Notes under the pieces: generated by a model
What the model was told of the DNA's origin: nothing
Database searches by the model: none
The model's input: only the letters and a program-made list of their open reading frames with translations
Shown: piece after piece, positions 31,850 to 41,232 of the stretch
How positions within the stretch are numbered: position 1 is the first letter of the stretch
Layout: every line of letters begins with the position of its first letter
Source: Neolewinella maritima
GTDB lineage: Bacteria; Bacteroidota; Bacteroidia; Chitinophagales; Saprospiraceae
Direction: 5' to 3'
Length of the DNA: 64,000 nt
Assembly: GCF_923081025.1 (NCBI RefSeq)
Contig: NZ_CAKLPZ010000001.1
Location: forward strand, 496,001-560,000
Translations under genes and position numbers: made by a program

Positions 31850-32782
31850 TTAGTTCGTGTAGCGGTAGCTGACGAAGGCGAAGCGCGTACCGTCGGGCGA
31901 CCAGGAGGGCACGTTGAGACTTCCCTGTCCGCCGGTGAATCCGCACAGAACGCGGATGGAGTGGTCTTCCAGATTATACAGCCGCAGCACCACTTCCTTC
32001 ATGGCCGGGTGGGCGCTGCCCTGATCGCGGAGGTAGGAGATGAAGACGAACTGCGTACCGTCCGGAGAAGGGTGGGCGAACCAGTTAGAGTACCCGTCGT
32101 CGGTCAGCATCTCTTTATTACTTCCGTCGGGGTGCATGCGCCAGATCTCCATACTGCCCGAGTCGGCGGAGTTGTAGTACATATGCTGACCGTCGGGGGC
32201 ATAGCTGGGTCCGTCGTCCAGCCCGTCCGAGTCCGTCAGCGCGGTCTCTTCCCCGCCCGTGGTCGCTACGGTGTACACGTTGAAGCGGTCGTCCCGCTGG
32301 GCGGTGTAGGTCAGGGTCTTGCCGTCGGGCGACCAGCCGTGCCAGAAGGAGGGTACCTGCTCCGTCACCTGCGTAGGCGTACCGCCAGCGAGGGGCACGG
32401 TGAAAATGCAGGAGGTGAGCCAGCCGTCGGGACCGTCCTCGAGATTGTGACTGAAGGCGATGGTCGTTCCGTCCGGAGAAATGCCGTGGTCATTGTTGCA
32501 GCGGTTGGCGAAGCCGGTGTCGAGCTGCTCCTTGCGTCCATCGGGATAGATGCGGTAGAGGCTGCCCGATTGATTGATCAGGAAGTAGCTGCCGTCCGGA
32601 CTCCAGTTGGGCGCCTCGAAGTGGTCTTCCTCGCTGTACACCAGGCTGCGCTCGTCGGTTGTTACGTCGTATACCTCTAGGGTAGATACCATAGTCTGAG
32701 CAGAAGGAGCGGAGAGCGCTAACAGGCAGACCGCAAGCAGGAGAACCGGGCGAAATGTACGGGAGGTAAAGGGTGCCGACAT
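31850..32782 (-). CDS. Exported PD40/TolB-like beta-propeller protein
   Basis: 310 residues with a signal peptide (FRPVLLLAVCLLALSAPSAQT). At least five repeats of the WSPDG type are seen (APNWSPDGSYFLI, GISPDGTTIAFS, HGWSPDGKTLTYT, SYAPDGQHMYY, HPSPDGTQFVFIS, WSPDGTRFAFVSY), forming a six-bladed propeller. Related proteins are annotated TolB-like or oligogalacturonide lyase-like; none of the catalytic residues of lyases can be assigned here. Lies between the oxidoreductase (19 bp) and DUF1080 gene (27 bp), so one transcript. Confidence 0.85.
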   Translation of the reverse strand: MSAPFTSRTFRPVLLLAVCLLALSAPSAQTMVSTLEVYDVTTDERSLVYSEEDHFEAPNWSPDGSYFLINQSGSLYRIYPDGRKEQLDTGFANRCNNDHGISPDGTTIAFSHNLEDGPDGWLTSCIFTVPLAGGTPTQVTEQVPSFWHGWSPDGKTLTYTAQRDDRFNVYTVATTGGEETALTDSDGLDDGPSYAPDGQHMYYNSADSGSMEIWRMHPDGSNKEMLTDDGYSNWFAHPSPDGTQFVFISYLRDQGSAHPAMKEVVLRLYNLEDHSIRVLCGFTGGQGSLNVPSWSPDGTRFAFVSYRYTN

Positions 32783-32809
32783 AGTTAAGTATAGTTAGAA
32801 GCGGAGCGG

Positions 32810-33526
32810 CTACAGCTCCCGGATGCTGATGTTGCGGTAGACGACCTTGCCGGCGTTCTGTAGGCCGATCCGGCCCGCGTCGGCTGTTGCGTAGGCCGCT
32901 ACGTCCGCCCACTTACCGCTGGCCTTGCGGGCCTGCCAGTCGGCGCTACCTATCTCGTATTCGACCACCTTGGTACCATTGAGCCAGTGCTCTACCTGGG
33001 GGTGGCGCACCAGGATGCGCGTTGTGTTCCACTGCCCCACCGGCTGGGGGGCGGCCCCGGTGGGTGCGTGCATTGCGTAGTTTCCGGCGGTAAGCTGATT
33101 GGGTTCCAACTCCGAAGGCCAGCCGGTGTCGTCGATGACCTGGTATTCGGGGGCGAGCTCGTAGATCTGGTGGACGCCGTCCTTCGGTACGTGGTAAAAG
33201 ATACCCGAGCTATTGGCGGAGTCGAGCTTCCACTCCAGGGCCAGTTCGAAGTTACCGTAGTCTGCCCGCGTGACCAGGTCCTGTTCCGCATCCCAGCCCG
33301 CACCCGATGCGTGCAACTCCCCGTCGATCAACTGCCAGCCGATTATGGTGTCCTGGTCACCGTACATCTCCCACTGATCCAGCGTGCCACCGTCCAGCAG
33401 ATCGACCCAGTCTTCTTCCGCCGTGCTGGTCATTGTATCGGATGCCGTACCGGCGGTAGAACGGGTACACCCGACCATCACGCAACAGCCCAGCAGAAGA
33501 AATAATAGTCTACCCAGTCCATTCAT
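32810..33526 (-). CDS. DUF1080 lipoprotein (3-keto-disaccharide hydrolase-like)
   Basis: 238 residues from ATG 33526 (MNGLGRLLFLLLGCCVMVGC), a lipoprotein signal with C20. The DUF1080 jelly-roll has WVDLLDGGTLDQWEMYG, LITRADYGNFELALEWKL-like (LVTRADYGNFELALEWKLD), SGIFYHV and YQVIDD. Family members split 3-keto sugars generated by Gfo/Idh enzymes, which fits the adjacent oxidoreductase. It is the first gene of the three-gene transcript. Confidence 0.9.
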   Translation of the reverse strand: MNGLGRLLFLLLGCCVMVGCTRSTAGTASDTMTSTAEEDWVDLLDGGTLDQWEMYGDQDTIIGWQLIDGELHASGAGWDAEQDLVTRADYGNFELALEWKLDSANSSGIFYHVPKDGVHQIYELAPEYQVIDDTGWPSELEPNQLTAGNYAMHAPTGAAPQPVGQWNTTRILVRHPQVEHWLNGTKVVEYEIGSADWQARKASGKWADVAAYATADAGRIGLQNAGKVVYRNISIREL

Positions 33527-33605
33527 GTCCAAATAGTATAGTGCCACCTCAATGTATGGAAACATATACTACTAGATATACAAGGGCTAAACCAGGACAG
33601 TCCGA

Positions 33606-36047
33606 TCACTTAGGAAACAGGCTGGCGTAGTCCAGCCAGTACACCACCTTCACCGACAGCGAGCCCGAGCGCGGCACGTCCCGGCCCCAGAGTTCCGACA
33701 GGCTGTCGAAGTAGGCCTCCGCCTTGCGGTCGTCCAGGTCGGAGATGTTGCCCTTGTAGACGACGAACATATCGCTGCCCGGTGCGAACCGCCAGCGGTA
33801 GATCAGGTCCACGTTGAAGGCATCGAAGTCCTGGTCGTGACTGCCCACGTAGTCCGTCGGGCCCAGTAGCCCGTCATCGTCGAGCAGACTGAATTTGCTG
33901 TAGGCCACCCCGCTCCAGTAATGGCGCAGGCGCAGGTTGAGCGTCATATTGGCCGAGAAGCTGTACTTGGCGTTCAGGCCGGCCTCCACGCTATTGCGGT
34001 TGCGGGTGCCGAAGTAGACCTCGGTGCGCGTCAGTTCCTGCTCTAATATATCCGCCTGATTGACGTAGCCCACGTCGTTGCGGTCCATCCCCTGCTCTAC
34101 GTAGGTATCCATACTGAAGCGGTTACTGAAGCGGTAGCGGGCTCCGATACTGAAGTCGAGTTCGTTGCGCCGCGTATCGTCCGCATACCGGTCGTAGCCG
34201 AAATCCATGCGCAGGCGCAGCTTCTTACGCCGGTCCGTCCCTACGAACATGCCAATATTATTGTAGCCCGGCGAGCGCCAGAAGCGGCCCTGCACCCGGG
34301 GCTCGAAGAAGTCGTACTGATCGCCCACGTCGTGCCGGCTTCCGATGTATATGTCCCAGAAGTGCCGGGTGGTCGCCCGCACGTATCCCCGTACGTTCAC
34401 GCCGGTGTAGCGACTCGGAGCGAACAGGCGTCGGTAGTCCAGATCCAGCCCCGTACGACCATTAATAAAGAAGCCGTTGAAAAAAGCATTGGGCTGGGAG
34501 TAGTCGACCTCCCCGCGCCAGTAGCGCGAATTGTTGGCAAACAGGATGCCCAGGTCATTGACGTCGTAGGTGTCGCTTTCTTCCCCGTAGCCCAGCTCCC
34601 AGGTCCACTGACCGGATATTCTGGCCAGCTGCAGGTCCAGGGCATGACCGTTGCGGTCGTTGCCGGGTTCGTACTGCCGGCTGTGCTTCAGCTCCCCACG
34701 CACGGCGTATACGTTGGGCTTGTTGTGCAGATCGAACAGGAAGCCCGTCACGTTGGCGTCCCGTGCCTCGCCCTCGCGGATCACGTTCGTGTTGATCAGC
34801 GTGACCGAGGAGTTGTTGGGCAGGTTTTGGTCCACGGTCACGACATTGTAGTTCGTCAGCGGATTGGTGAGCACCTCGCGGTCCTTGCCCTCCGTACTGC
34901 GGATGGTCGCGTAGTTCTCCTGCTCTATGGCGTTGAAGAATCCCACGCCGGTACCCCGGGCGGTGCGACCACTGATTTTGGTGGCATTGTAGAGCGGAGC
35001 GCGGCGCGGGTTCTCGATGACCTCCTCCCCGTCCAGCAGCTGGTCACCGACCCGTCCCTGGTAGTAATTCAGTCCCCCTACCCGGCGGCTGTAGAACAAT
35101 CCGCCCTTATTAAACAGCTCCGTGCCCTCCGTAAAGAAGGCCCGCTGCTCATCGAAGCGCTGCTCGAAGGGGCTCAGGTTCAGGATCTGGTTGTCGCTGC
35201 GCACCTGTCCGAAGTCGGGCACCAGCGTCATATCCAGCGTAAAGGCATCGTTGAGCCCCAGCTTAACGTCCATACCACCGGTGATGATGGCGTTGAGCTC
35301 GGAGGGTTCGCCAGCGTCCCGCCCGTGCTGTCCGTAGACCGCCAGAAAGGGCGTAGCCTGCAGGCGCAGCGGTGCCTTGATGTCGTACAGGCCCGTCAGG
35401 GTGCCCGACTGGTTGAGCAGCCCGTCTACATTGGGGTCCACTTCGGCCCAGAAGCTGTCCTCGTTCTTTCGCTGGATGGTGCGCAGGAAGTTGATCGTCC
35501 ACTCCTGCTCGGAGGTAGACGGGAAGCGCAGGGCGGAGTAGGGGAGGAACACCTCGGCCGACCAGCCCTCCACCGTCCGGGTCGCCCCGCTTACCCACAC
35601 CGCGTCCCAGTTCTCGTCGTCGTAGCCGTTGTACTGCTTGGCGTCGGTCTGCACGTTGGCCGGCGTGACGGTAAAGTTGAAGCCCGTGATCCCGCTCTGG
35701 TAGGGGTCCAGGATGATGGTGAAGTAATCCGTATTGCCGAGGTCGTCGCGCTCGGTCAGCTCGGCCAGGATGCTATCCGGCTTACTGTCGTAGAGCGTAG
35801 CCCCGAAGTAGATGCCCCGGTTGTCGTACACCACGCGCACTTCGGTCCGTTCGCTGGCCGATTGTCCCGGGATCGGGCGGATGGTCGTGAAGTCCGTCCC
35901 CACGGGGGCTTCCTGCCAGATCGCTTCGTCCAGGAGACCATCTACTTTGATGGTCTCGTCGATCCGTACTGCTTCCAGCTCAGGGCGGTCCTGCGCATGC
36001 AGTAAGACAGGCAACACAAGGAAGCAGAGGAAATAGAAACGATACAT
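33606..36047 (-). CDS. DUF5916 outer-membrane protein with CBM9-like N-terminus
   Basis: 813 residues from ATG 36047, giving the signal peptide MYRFYFLCFLVLPVLLHAQ. Residues ~25-225 form the CBM9-like domain (IDETIKVDGLLDEAIWQEA, VRVVYDNRGIYFGATLYDS, WSAEVFLPYSALRFP). The DUF5916 barrel follows, with TLDMTLVPDFGQV, FDEQRAFFTEG and LFYSRRVG. It ends near YWLDYASLFPK. Two copies in one 64-kb window (also 1-1404) suggest expansion. The role, perhaps glycan uptake, is not established. The adjacent DUF1080 cluster lies downstream and may be cotranscribed. Confidence 0.88.
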   Translation of the reverse strand: MYRFYFLCFLVLPVLLHAQDRPELEAVRIDETIKVDGLLDEAIWQEAPVGTDFTTIRPIPGQSASERTEVRVVYDNRGIYFGATLYDSKPDSILAELTERDDLGNTDYFTIILDPYQSGITGFNFTVTPANVQTDAKQYNGYDDENWDAVWVSGATRTVEGWSAEVFLPYSALRFPSTSEQEWTINFLRTIQRKNEDSFWAEVDPNVDGLLNQSGTLTGLYDIKAPLRLQATPFLAVYGQHGRDAGEPSELNAIITGGMDVKLGLNDAFTLDMTLVPDFGQVRSDNQILNLSPFEQRFDEQRAFFTEGTELFNKGGLFYSRRVGGLNYYQGRVGDQLLDGEEVIENPRRAPLYNATKISGRTARGTGVGFFNAIEQENYATIRSTEGKDREVLTNPLTNYNVVTVDQNLPNNSSVTLINTNVIREGEARDANVTGFLFDLHNKPNVYAVRGELKHSRQYEPGNDRNGHALDLQLARISGQWTWELGYGEESDTYDVNDLGILFANNSRYWRGEVDYSQPNAFFNGFFINGRTGLDLDYRRLFAPSRYTGVNVRGYVRATTRHFWDIYIGSRHDVGDQYDFFEPRVQGRFWRSPGYNNIGMFVGTDRRKKLRLRMDFGYDRYADDTRRNELDFSIGARYRFSNRFSMDTYVEQGMDRNDVGYVNQADILEQELTRTEVYFGTRNRNSVEAGLNAKYSFSANMTLNLRLRHYWSGVAYSKFSLLDDDGLLGPTDYVGSHDQDFDAFNVDLIYRWRFAPGSDMFVVYKGNISDLDDRKAEAYFDSLSELWGRDVPRSGSLSVKVVYWLDYASLFPK

Positions 36048-36363
36048 CTGGGGGAGGTAGCTGATCAATAATTCCCTAGTACAGCGGGAAAAGGCCCCTA
36101 ATGGTTCAGGCGGGCGCGGTCGCAGGTGCGGAGTAATGGTATAAAGGAGCCACCGGTCAACCCACTGCACCCGCGATCCCGCCCCTACCTACCGGCTGCT
36201 ATGCCGTATTACTTCCTGCTGCTGCTCCTGCCGGCCGCCACCCATAACTACGTCATCGACCGACCGATCCGGTAGCGCAGGACCGGTAGATGAGAACGGG
36301 CTATGTGATCGATAAGCAACTGCACATGCAGCGATCGTTCCTTGTATAGCGTACCTTTAGCAA
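36048..36363. other. Divergent promoter region without a clear gene
   Basis: 316 bp between divergent starts. It holds one GCACC motif (36113-36129), a 24-codon open frame (36201-36275, MPYYFLLLLLPAATHN start) that cannot be judged real, and TACCTTTA (36352-36359), a near match to the -7 element just before the histidine kinase start. Confidence 0.5.
36113..36129 (-). repeat. GCACC motif copy
   Basis: Minus strand GCACCTGCGACCGCGCC, 82 nt upstream of the DUF5916 start and pointing at it. Confidence 0.6.
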
Positions 36364-37563
36364 GTGATTGCACCCCTCAGTGAAGACGAAGATGCCCGAC
36401 TGGACAACCTACGGCAGTACGGCATACTGGACACCCTGCCCCAGCAGGAATACGACGATCTGACGGCCCTGGCCGCCGAGATCTGCGGTACGCCGGTCTC
36501 CCTGATCAGCCTCGTGGACCAGGACCGGCAGTGGTTCAAATCCGCCCTGGGCTTCCGGCCCGAACAGACCGAGACGAGCCGAGACCTGGCGTTCTGTGCG
36601 CACAATATCATAGAGCCCAACCAGACCATGGTGGTGCCGGACGCCCGGCTGGACCCCCGCTTCAAGGATAATGCCCTGGTGCACGACGATCCGAACGTCA
36701 TCTTCTACGCGGGTGTACCGCTCGTATCCCCGGAGGGCCACGCCCTGGGTAGCCTCTGCGTCATCGACCGCAAACCCCGGGAGCTCAGCGCGCATCAGTT
36801 GGATCTGCTGCTGCGACTGGGCCGGCAGGCAGAGAAGTTGCTGGAGCTGCACCGCTCGTTACAGACTACGCGCCACCTGCTGCACGTGCGGGATGAGGCC
36901 AATGCACAGCTGCGCGACTTCAGTCACGTCATCGCCCACGACCTCAAGGCGCCGATCCGCAACATTTCCCAGGCTACCCACCTGCTGCGGGAAGACTACA
37001 GTGACCGACTGGGGGACGACGGACAGGAGCTGCTCGACCTAGTCGCGCAGAGCACCACGGATGCCACCTATATGATCGAGGGGGTACTACAGTATAGCCA
37101 GGCTACGCGGGCGTTGCTGCAGGCGCGCGAACGGATCAGTATGATCAATACCGTCGAGCGGGCCACGCGCCAGCTCGCGCTGCACGCGCCCCACAGTGTA
37201 AGCTATATCGGGACGGTGACCCACGTGTCCACCTCTCCCATCGCCCTGCTACAGATCTTTCAGAACCTGATCGGCAACGCACTCAAGTTCAGCGACAAGC
37301 CGGCGTGCCGCATCACCGTAGACTGCGTAGTCCGGGCCGCGGGCGGGCATACTGTATCGGTACACGACGATGGGCCCGGCATTCCCCCGGAGCAGCAGGA
37401 GGCTGTTTTTCGCCTGTTTCACAGTAGCGACCGGGGGAGTAAGCGGAGCCACGGGGTGGGGCTGTCGATCGTCCGCCGGCTGGTCACCTCTTTGGGGGGC
37501 ACCATCCGGTTGAGCTCCGGCCCGGGGGAGGGCACCACCTTTACCTTCGACCTACCGGCCTAG
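36364..37563 (+). CDS. GAF-domain sensor histidine kinase
   Basis: 399 residues with a GTG start at 36364, following a near-match promoter by four bases. The GAF domain (~10-165) begins ARLDNLRQYGILDTLPQQEYDDL, with the usual ICGTPVSLISLVDQDRQWFKS. HisKA has the phospho-acceptor H192 in IAHDLKAPIRN; the ATPase lobe has the N box NLIGNALKFSD and G boxes DDGPGIPP and GVGLSIV. There is no membrane segment, so the kinase is cytosolic. No response regulator is adjacent; its partner must be elsewhere. Confidence 0.92.
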   Translation: MIAPLSEDEDARLDNLRQYGILDTLPQQEYDDLTALAAEICGTPVSLISLVDQDRQWFKSALGFRPEQTETSRDLAFCAHNIIEPNQTMVVPDARLDPRFKDNALVHDDPNVIFYAGVPLVSPEGHALGSLCVIDRKPRELSAHQLDLLLRLGRQAEKLLELHRSLQTTRHLLHVRDEANAQLRDFSHVIAHDLKAPIRNISQATHLLREDYSDRLGDDGQELLDLVAQSTTDATYMIEGVLQYSQATRALLQARERISMINTVERATRQLALHAPHSVSYIGTVTHVSTSPIALLQIFQNLIGNALKFSDKPACRITVDCVVRAAGGHTVSVHDDGPGIPPEQQEAVFRLFHSSDRGSKRSHGVGLSIVRRLVTSLGGTIRLSSGPGEGTTFTFDLPA

Positions 37564-37630
37564 TAGGAGGGTAATTCCTGTCTTGTGCGAAATTTCTACT
37601 GTTTTTCAGTGAGTTATGAAAGGCACTCCG

Positions 37631-37638
37631 TACCTTTG
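37631..37638 (+). promoter_or_regulatory. -7 promoter element TACCTTTG for the ribosomal operon
   Basis: Exact TAnnTTTG match. The resulting ~90-nt leader before the rplM start is GC rich with possible pairing between CCGTCCGGTGGGG and later CCCC-poor segments; a ribosomal-protein leader is possible but not shown. Confidence 0.6.
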
Positions 37639-37732
37639 CGTCCGCTTTTGCCCGACCGTCCGGTGGGGTGAGGCCGTACCTCCGCTGGTAGTGGGGGTGC
37701 CGGATACATCAAATTGACAAAATCAAGTTCCC

Positions 37733-38173
37733 TTGAATACCCTTTCCTACAAGACGCAGTCGGCCAACGCCGCTACCGTCGAGCGTAAGTGGCACGTGGT
37801 GGATGCGGAAGGCGAGATCGTCGGCCGCCTGGCTACCAAGATCGCCCACGTTCTGCGCGGCAAGCACAAGCCCGACTTCACCCCCCACTTCGACAACGGC
37901 GACCACGTCATCGTCATCAACGCCGATAAGGTCCGCTTTACCGGTCTGAAGTTTAACAACAAGGAGTACCTGCGCCACACCGGTTACCCCGGCGGACAGC
38001 GTAAGGCTACCCCCCGGCAGATCATGGCCCGCCGGCCCGAGCTCATCCTGGAGCACGCCGTCAAGGGAATGCTGCCTAAGACAAAGCTAGGCCGCGCCCA
38101 GTACCGCAAGCTCTACGTCTACGCCGGTACCGAGCACCCCCATACTGCCCAACAACCACAAGAACTCAAGTAA
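37733..38173 (+). CDS. rplM: 50S ribosomal protein L13
   Basis: 146 residues. The start is TTG at 37733: the family N-terminus in this phylum reads [17 protein letters not shown], and here codon two is AAT of [15 protein letters not shown] with no ATG available. Conserved [27 protein letters not shown] and [23 protein letters not shown] and [12 protein letters not shown] are all present. A weak start codon may be used to tune expression. Its stop overlaps the rpsI ATG by one base. Confidence 0.97.
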   Translation: MNTLSYKTQSANAATVERKWHVVDAEGEIVGRLATKIAHVLRGKHKPDFTPHFDNGDHVIVINADKVRFTGLKFNNKEYLRHTGYPGGQRKATPRQIMARRPELILEHAVKGMLPKTKLGRAQYRKLYVYAGTEHPHTAQQPQELK

Positions 38174-38562
38174 TGGAACAGATCAATGCCATCGGCCGCC
38201 GCAAGGCCGCCGTCGCCCGTGTTTACCTCATGCAGGGGAAGGGCAATATCATCGTCAACGGTAAGGACTACAAGGCGTACTTCCCGCAGACCCACGTACA
38301 GGGCAAGGTGACTCAGCCCTTCGAGGCGGTCGAAGTCGACAACGCTATCTACGACGTGAAAGTCAATGTAGACGGTGGCGGCTACAAGGGCCAGGCCGAG
38401 GCCATCCGCCTGGGCATCAGCCGGGCGCTCGTGAAGCTCAACGAAGACTTCCGCAGCCCCCTCAAGTCACAGAAGTACCTCACCCGGGATGCCCGCGTAG
38501 TAGAACGTAAGAAGTACGGTAAGCCCAAGGCCCGTAAGAGCTTCCAGTTCTCCAAGCGCTAG
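38173..38562 (+). CDS. rpsI: 30S ribosomal protein S9
   Basis: 129 residues. Starts INAIGRRKAAVARVYL and ends with the invariant KYGKPKARKSFQFSKR basic tail that reaches the P-site tRNA. Translationally coupled to rplM, the usual pair. Confidence 0.98.
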   Translation: MEQINAIGRRKAAVARVYLMQGKGNIIVNGKDYKAYFPQTHVQGKVTQPFEAVEVDNAIYDVKVNVDGGGYKGQAEAIRLGISRALVKLNEDFRSPLKSQKYLTRDARVVERKKYGKPKARKSFQFSKR

Positions 38563-38604
38563 TACGGAGTTTTATTCTCCACCTCCAACAAAACAAAAAC
38601 TATC

Positions 38605-39360
38605 ATGGCAAAGCCAACCCACCAGCAGCTGCTGGAAGCCGGCGTACACTTCGGTCACCTGCGCCGCAAGTGGAACCCCAAGATGTCGCCCTATATCTTC
38701 ACTGAGACCAACGGCATCCACCTTATCGACCTCAACCGTACCCTGGAAAATCTGGACCGCGCCGGTAACGCGATGCGTCAGATCGCCCGCGCCGGAAAGA
38801 AGATCCTCTTCGTAGCCACCAAGAAGCAGGCCCGCGACATCGTCACCGCCGCCGCCCAGGAAGTCAATATGCCCTACGTCACCGACCGGTGGCAGGGTGG
38901 TATGCTGACCAACTTCAACACCATCCGCCGCTCCATCCGTAAGATGCAGAACATCGAGCGCATGCTGGCTGACGGTACCCTGGACAGCGTCACCAAGAAG
39001 GAGCGTCTTACGCTGACCCGCGAGCACGCCAAGATGAATAAAGTACTGGGCGGTATCGCTGAGATGCAGCGCATCCCCAATGCCATCTTCGTGGTCGATA
39101 TCGTACACGAGCACCTCGCCATCGCCGAAGCCAAGAAGCTCGGTATGCGCACCTTCGGTATCGTGGATACCAACGCCGACCCCACCAGTGTCGACTACCC
39201 CATCCCCGGCAACGACGACGCCAGCAAGGCCGTAGGTGTGATCACCGACTACCTGATGGAGTGCATCAAGGAGGGCCTGTCCCAGCGCAACGAGGAGAAG
39301 GAGCAGCAGGAAAGCAGCGGCGAAGCCACCCCAGCCACGGAGCCGGAAGCCGCTAAGTAG
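38605..39360 (+). CDS. rpsB: 30S ribosomal protein S2
   Basis: 251 residues. LLEAGVHFGHLRRKWNPKM, FVATKKQARDIV, DRWQGGMLTNF and GIVDTNADPTSVDYPIPGNDDA are the conserved S2 segments. The C-terminal 25 residues are Glu/Gln/Ala-rich low complexity. Continues the operon 42 bp after rpsI, ahead of tsf. Confidence 0.98.
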   Translation: MAKPTHQQLLEAGVHFGHLRRKWNPKMSPYIFTETNGIHLIDLNRTLENLDRAGNAMRQIARAGKKILFVATKKQARDIVTAAAQEVNMPYVTDRWQGGMLTNFNTIRRSIRKMQNIERMLADGTLDSVTKKERLTLTREHAKMNKVLGGIAEMQRIPNAIFVVDIVHEHLAIAEAKKLGMRTFGIVDTNADPTSVDYPIPGNDDASKAVGVITDYLMECIKEGLSQRNEEKEQQESSGEATPATEPEAAK

Positions 39361-39402
39361 GCTGCCGCCCCCCATCACTTAATCGACTAAAACGTACAAC
39401 CC

Positions 39403-40233
39403 ATGGCCATAAGCGCCCAAGAAGTAAAGAAGCTCCGCGACATGACGGGCTCCGGCATGATGGACTGCAAGAAAGCCCTCGCCGAAGCCGACGGAGATTT
39501 TGACAAAGCCATCGAAGTGCTGCGCAAGCGCGGTGAGAAGGTAGCCGCCAAGCGTGGCGATAAGGAAGCCAACGAAGGCGTAGTCATCGCGCAGGTGTCC
39601 GAGGCCAACGACTACGGTGTAGTCGTTCGGCTGAGCAGCGAGACCGACTTCGTAGCCAAGAACGACGACTTCGTCGCCTTCGCCCAGAAGATCGCCGACA
39701 TCGCTCTCGCCGAGCGGCCCGCCGACCTCGACGCCCTGAACAAACTACCCATGGAGGGCCAGCTCACCGTAGGGGAGAAGGTCACCGAGATGGTAGGCAA
39801 GATCAACGAGAAGATCAGTGTCACCTCCTACGAGCAGCTCAGTGCCCCCCTCGTAGCGCCCTATATCCACAGTGGATACCGGGCCGGTGTACTGGTCGCC
39901 CTGTCCAAGAACGACGAGGCCGCCTTCGAGGCCGGTCGCGACGTAGCCATGCAGGTAGCCGCCATGAAGCCGATCGCCGTCAATAAGAGCGGTATCGATC
40001 AGGCCACCATCGACCAGGAGCTCGATATCGCCATCGACCTGGCCCGCCAGGAAGGTAAGCCCGAAGCCATGCTCGATAAGATCGGCAAGGGCCGGCTCAA
40101 CAAGTTCTTCAAGGAGAATACCCTGGAGGCTCAGGCCTTCGTGAAGGCCGATAAGCAGAGCGTAGCCCAGTACCTCGACTCGGTCGAGAAGGGACTCAAA
40201 GTGACTGACTTTAAGCACGTAGCACTGGGCTAA
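39403..40233 (+). CDS. tsf: Elongation factor Ts
   Basis: 276 residues. Nucleotide exchange factor for EF-Tu. AISAQEVKKLRDMTGSGMMDCKKAL at the N-terminus is the conserved UBA-like domain, followed by KRGEKVAAKR and two dimer-like core segments (SSETDFVAKNDDFVAFA, HSGYRAGVLVALSKND). Last gene of the rplM-rpsI-rpsB-tsf operon, followed by a strong terminator. Confidence 0.98.
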   Translation: MAISAQEVKKLRDMTGSGMMDCKKALAEADGDFDKAIEVLRKRGEKVAAKRGDKEANEGVVIAQVSEANDYGVVVRLSSETDFVAKNDDFVAFAQKIADIALAERPADLDALNKLPMEGQLTVGEKVTEMVGKINEKISVTSYEQLSAPLVAPYIHSGYRAGVLVALSKNDEAAFEAGRDVAMQVAAMKPIAVNKSGIDQATIDQELDIAIDLARQEGKPEAMLDKIGKGRLNKFFKENTLEAQAFVKADKQSVAQYLDSVEKGLKVTDFKHVALG

Positions 40234-40260
40234 GCGCCCGCGCTAGCGCACTGCTACTAA

Positions 40261-40293
40261 GGGTTGACTTCCATCCGGGAGTCAACCCTTTTT
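40261..40293 (+). terminator. Rho-independent terminator after tsf
   Basis: GGGTTGACT (40261-40269) pairs perfectly with AGTCAACCC (40280-40288), with a 10-nt loop and a TTTTT run; the clearest intrinsic terminator in the window. Confidence 0.95.
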
Positions 40294-40308
40294 CGTTAGC
40301 CTACCCGA

Positions 40309-41232
40309 ATGGAAGTATCCCCGCCTCACCCCTCCCCGCTCCAGCAACTGGCGCATCCCGCCGCCCGGGCCGCCGGCGTACGCCTGTACTGCAAACGGGA
40401 CGATCTGCTGGCGCTGCATCCCGGTAGTCCGCTACAGGGGAATAAACTGCGTAAGCTGCAGCCGCTACTGGCGGGGCTGGACGCCGATAAATTGCCCACG
40501 GTGGTCTCCTTCGGCGGGGCGTACAGCAACCACCTGGCGGCCCTGGCGGCGGCCAGTGCCCACTACGGATTCGCTACGCGGTTCTACGTACGCGGGGAGC
40601 CCGTCGATAATCCGACCCTCCGCTACGTGCGCTCCCGCGGTAGTACGCTGCGTTTTATCAGCCGGACGGACTACCGCCGCCGCCACGAGGCGGATTTCAT
40701 AGCTTCGCTGCTGGAAGCGGGCAGAGACGTACTTGTACCCGAGGGGGGCACTACACCGGAAGCCCTACCGTACGCCGGGCAGGCCTATACCGAGACCTGC
40801 GTGCAGCTCGGTGGATCACCCCCCGACTACTTCTGCCTGAGCGCTGGCACCGGCGGCACGGCGGCAGGCATCGTAGCCGCGGCGCAGGCGACCGCTACCC
40901 ACATCGAGGTGTATCCCGCCCTGAAGGGCGACTGGATGGCCGCGCAGATTGGAGCGTTTACCACTGCCGGCTCTGTGGATCTGGATCTCTCTGGCCTACA
41001 CGTGGTCACCGACTACCACTACGGCGGCTACGCTAAGTTTCCCGACCATTGGCACATCGGGTACCGGCCGGGAGCCGTAGCGATGTATGCCGAACTGGGG
41101 GAGCCGGGGCTACCGCCCCTGGAGCCGGTCTATACCGCCAAGCTGTTCAGTGGGGTGCTGGACCGTATACGCCGCGGTGTCTATCCGCAGGGTGCAACGG
41201 TCGTGATTTTGCATACCGGGGGCGTGTACTGA
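40309..41232 (+). CDS. PLP-dependent enzyme of the ACC deaminase / D-cysteine desulfhydrase family
   Basis: 307 residues. Fold-type II PLP enzyme; the PLP lysine lies in QGNKLRKLQP, and SFGGAYSNHLAALAAA is the substrate/cofactor loop. GTGGTAAGI is the phosphate-binding glycine loop, and GGTTPEALPYAGQAYTE is family typical. Members break ACC or D-cysteine to ammonia and a keto acid; exact substrate is not decided by sequence, though Bacteroidota homologues usually lack ACC-specific residues. Its TGA stop and the stop of the convergent glycosyltransferase make the palindrome TGATCA. Confidence 0.87.
   Translation: MEVSPPHPSPLQQLAHPAARAAGVRLYCKRDDLLALHPGSPLQGNKLRKLQPLLAGLDADKLPTVVSFGGAYSNHLAALAAASAHYGFATRFYVRGEPVDNPTLRYVRSRGSTLRFISRTDYRRRHEADFIASLLEAGRDVLVPEGGTTPEALPYAGQAYTETCVQLGGSPPDYFCLSAGTGGTAAGIVAAAQATATHIEVYPALKGDWMAAQIGAFTTAGSVDLDLSGLHVVTDYHYGGYAKFPDHWHIGYRPGAVAMYAELGEPGLPPLEPVYTAKLFSGVLDRIRRGVYPQGATVVILHTGGVY

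Noticed and set aside
36201-36275. 24-codon open frame starting MPYYFLLLL
   Set aside because: Too short to judge, no ribosome site or conservation visible; mentioned only within the gap description.
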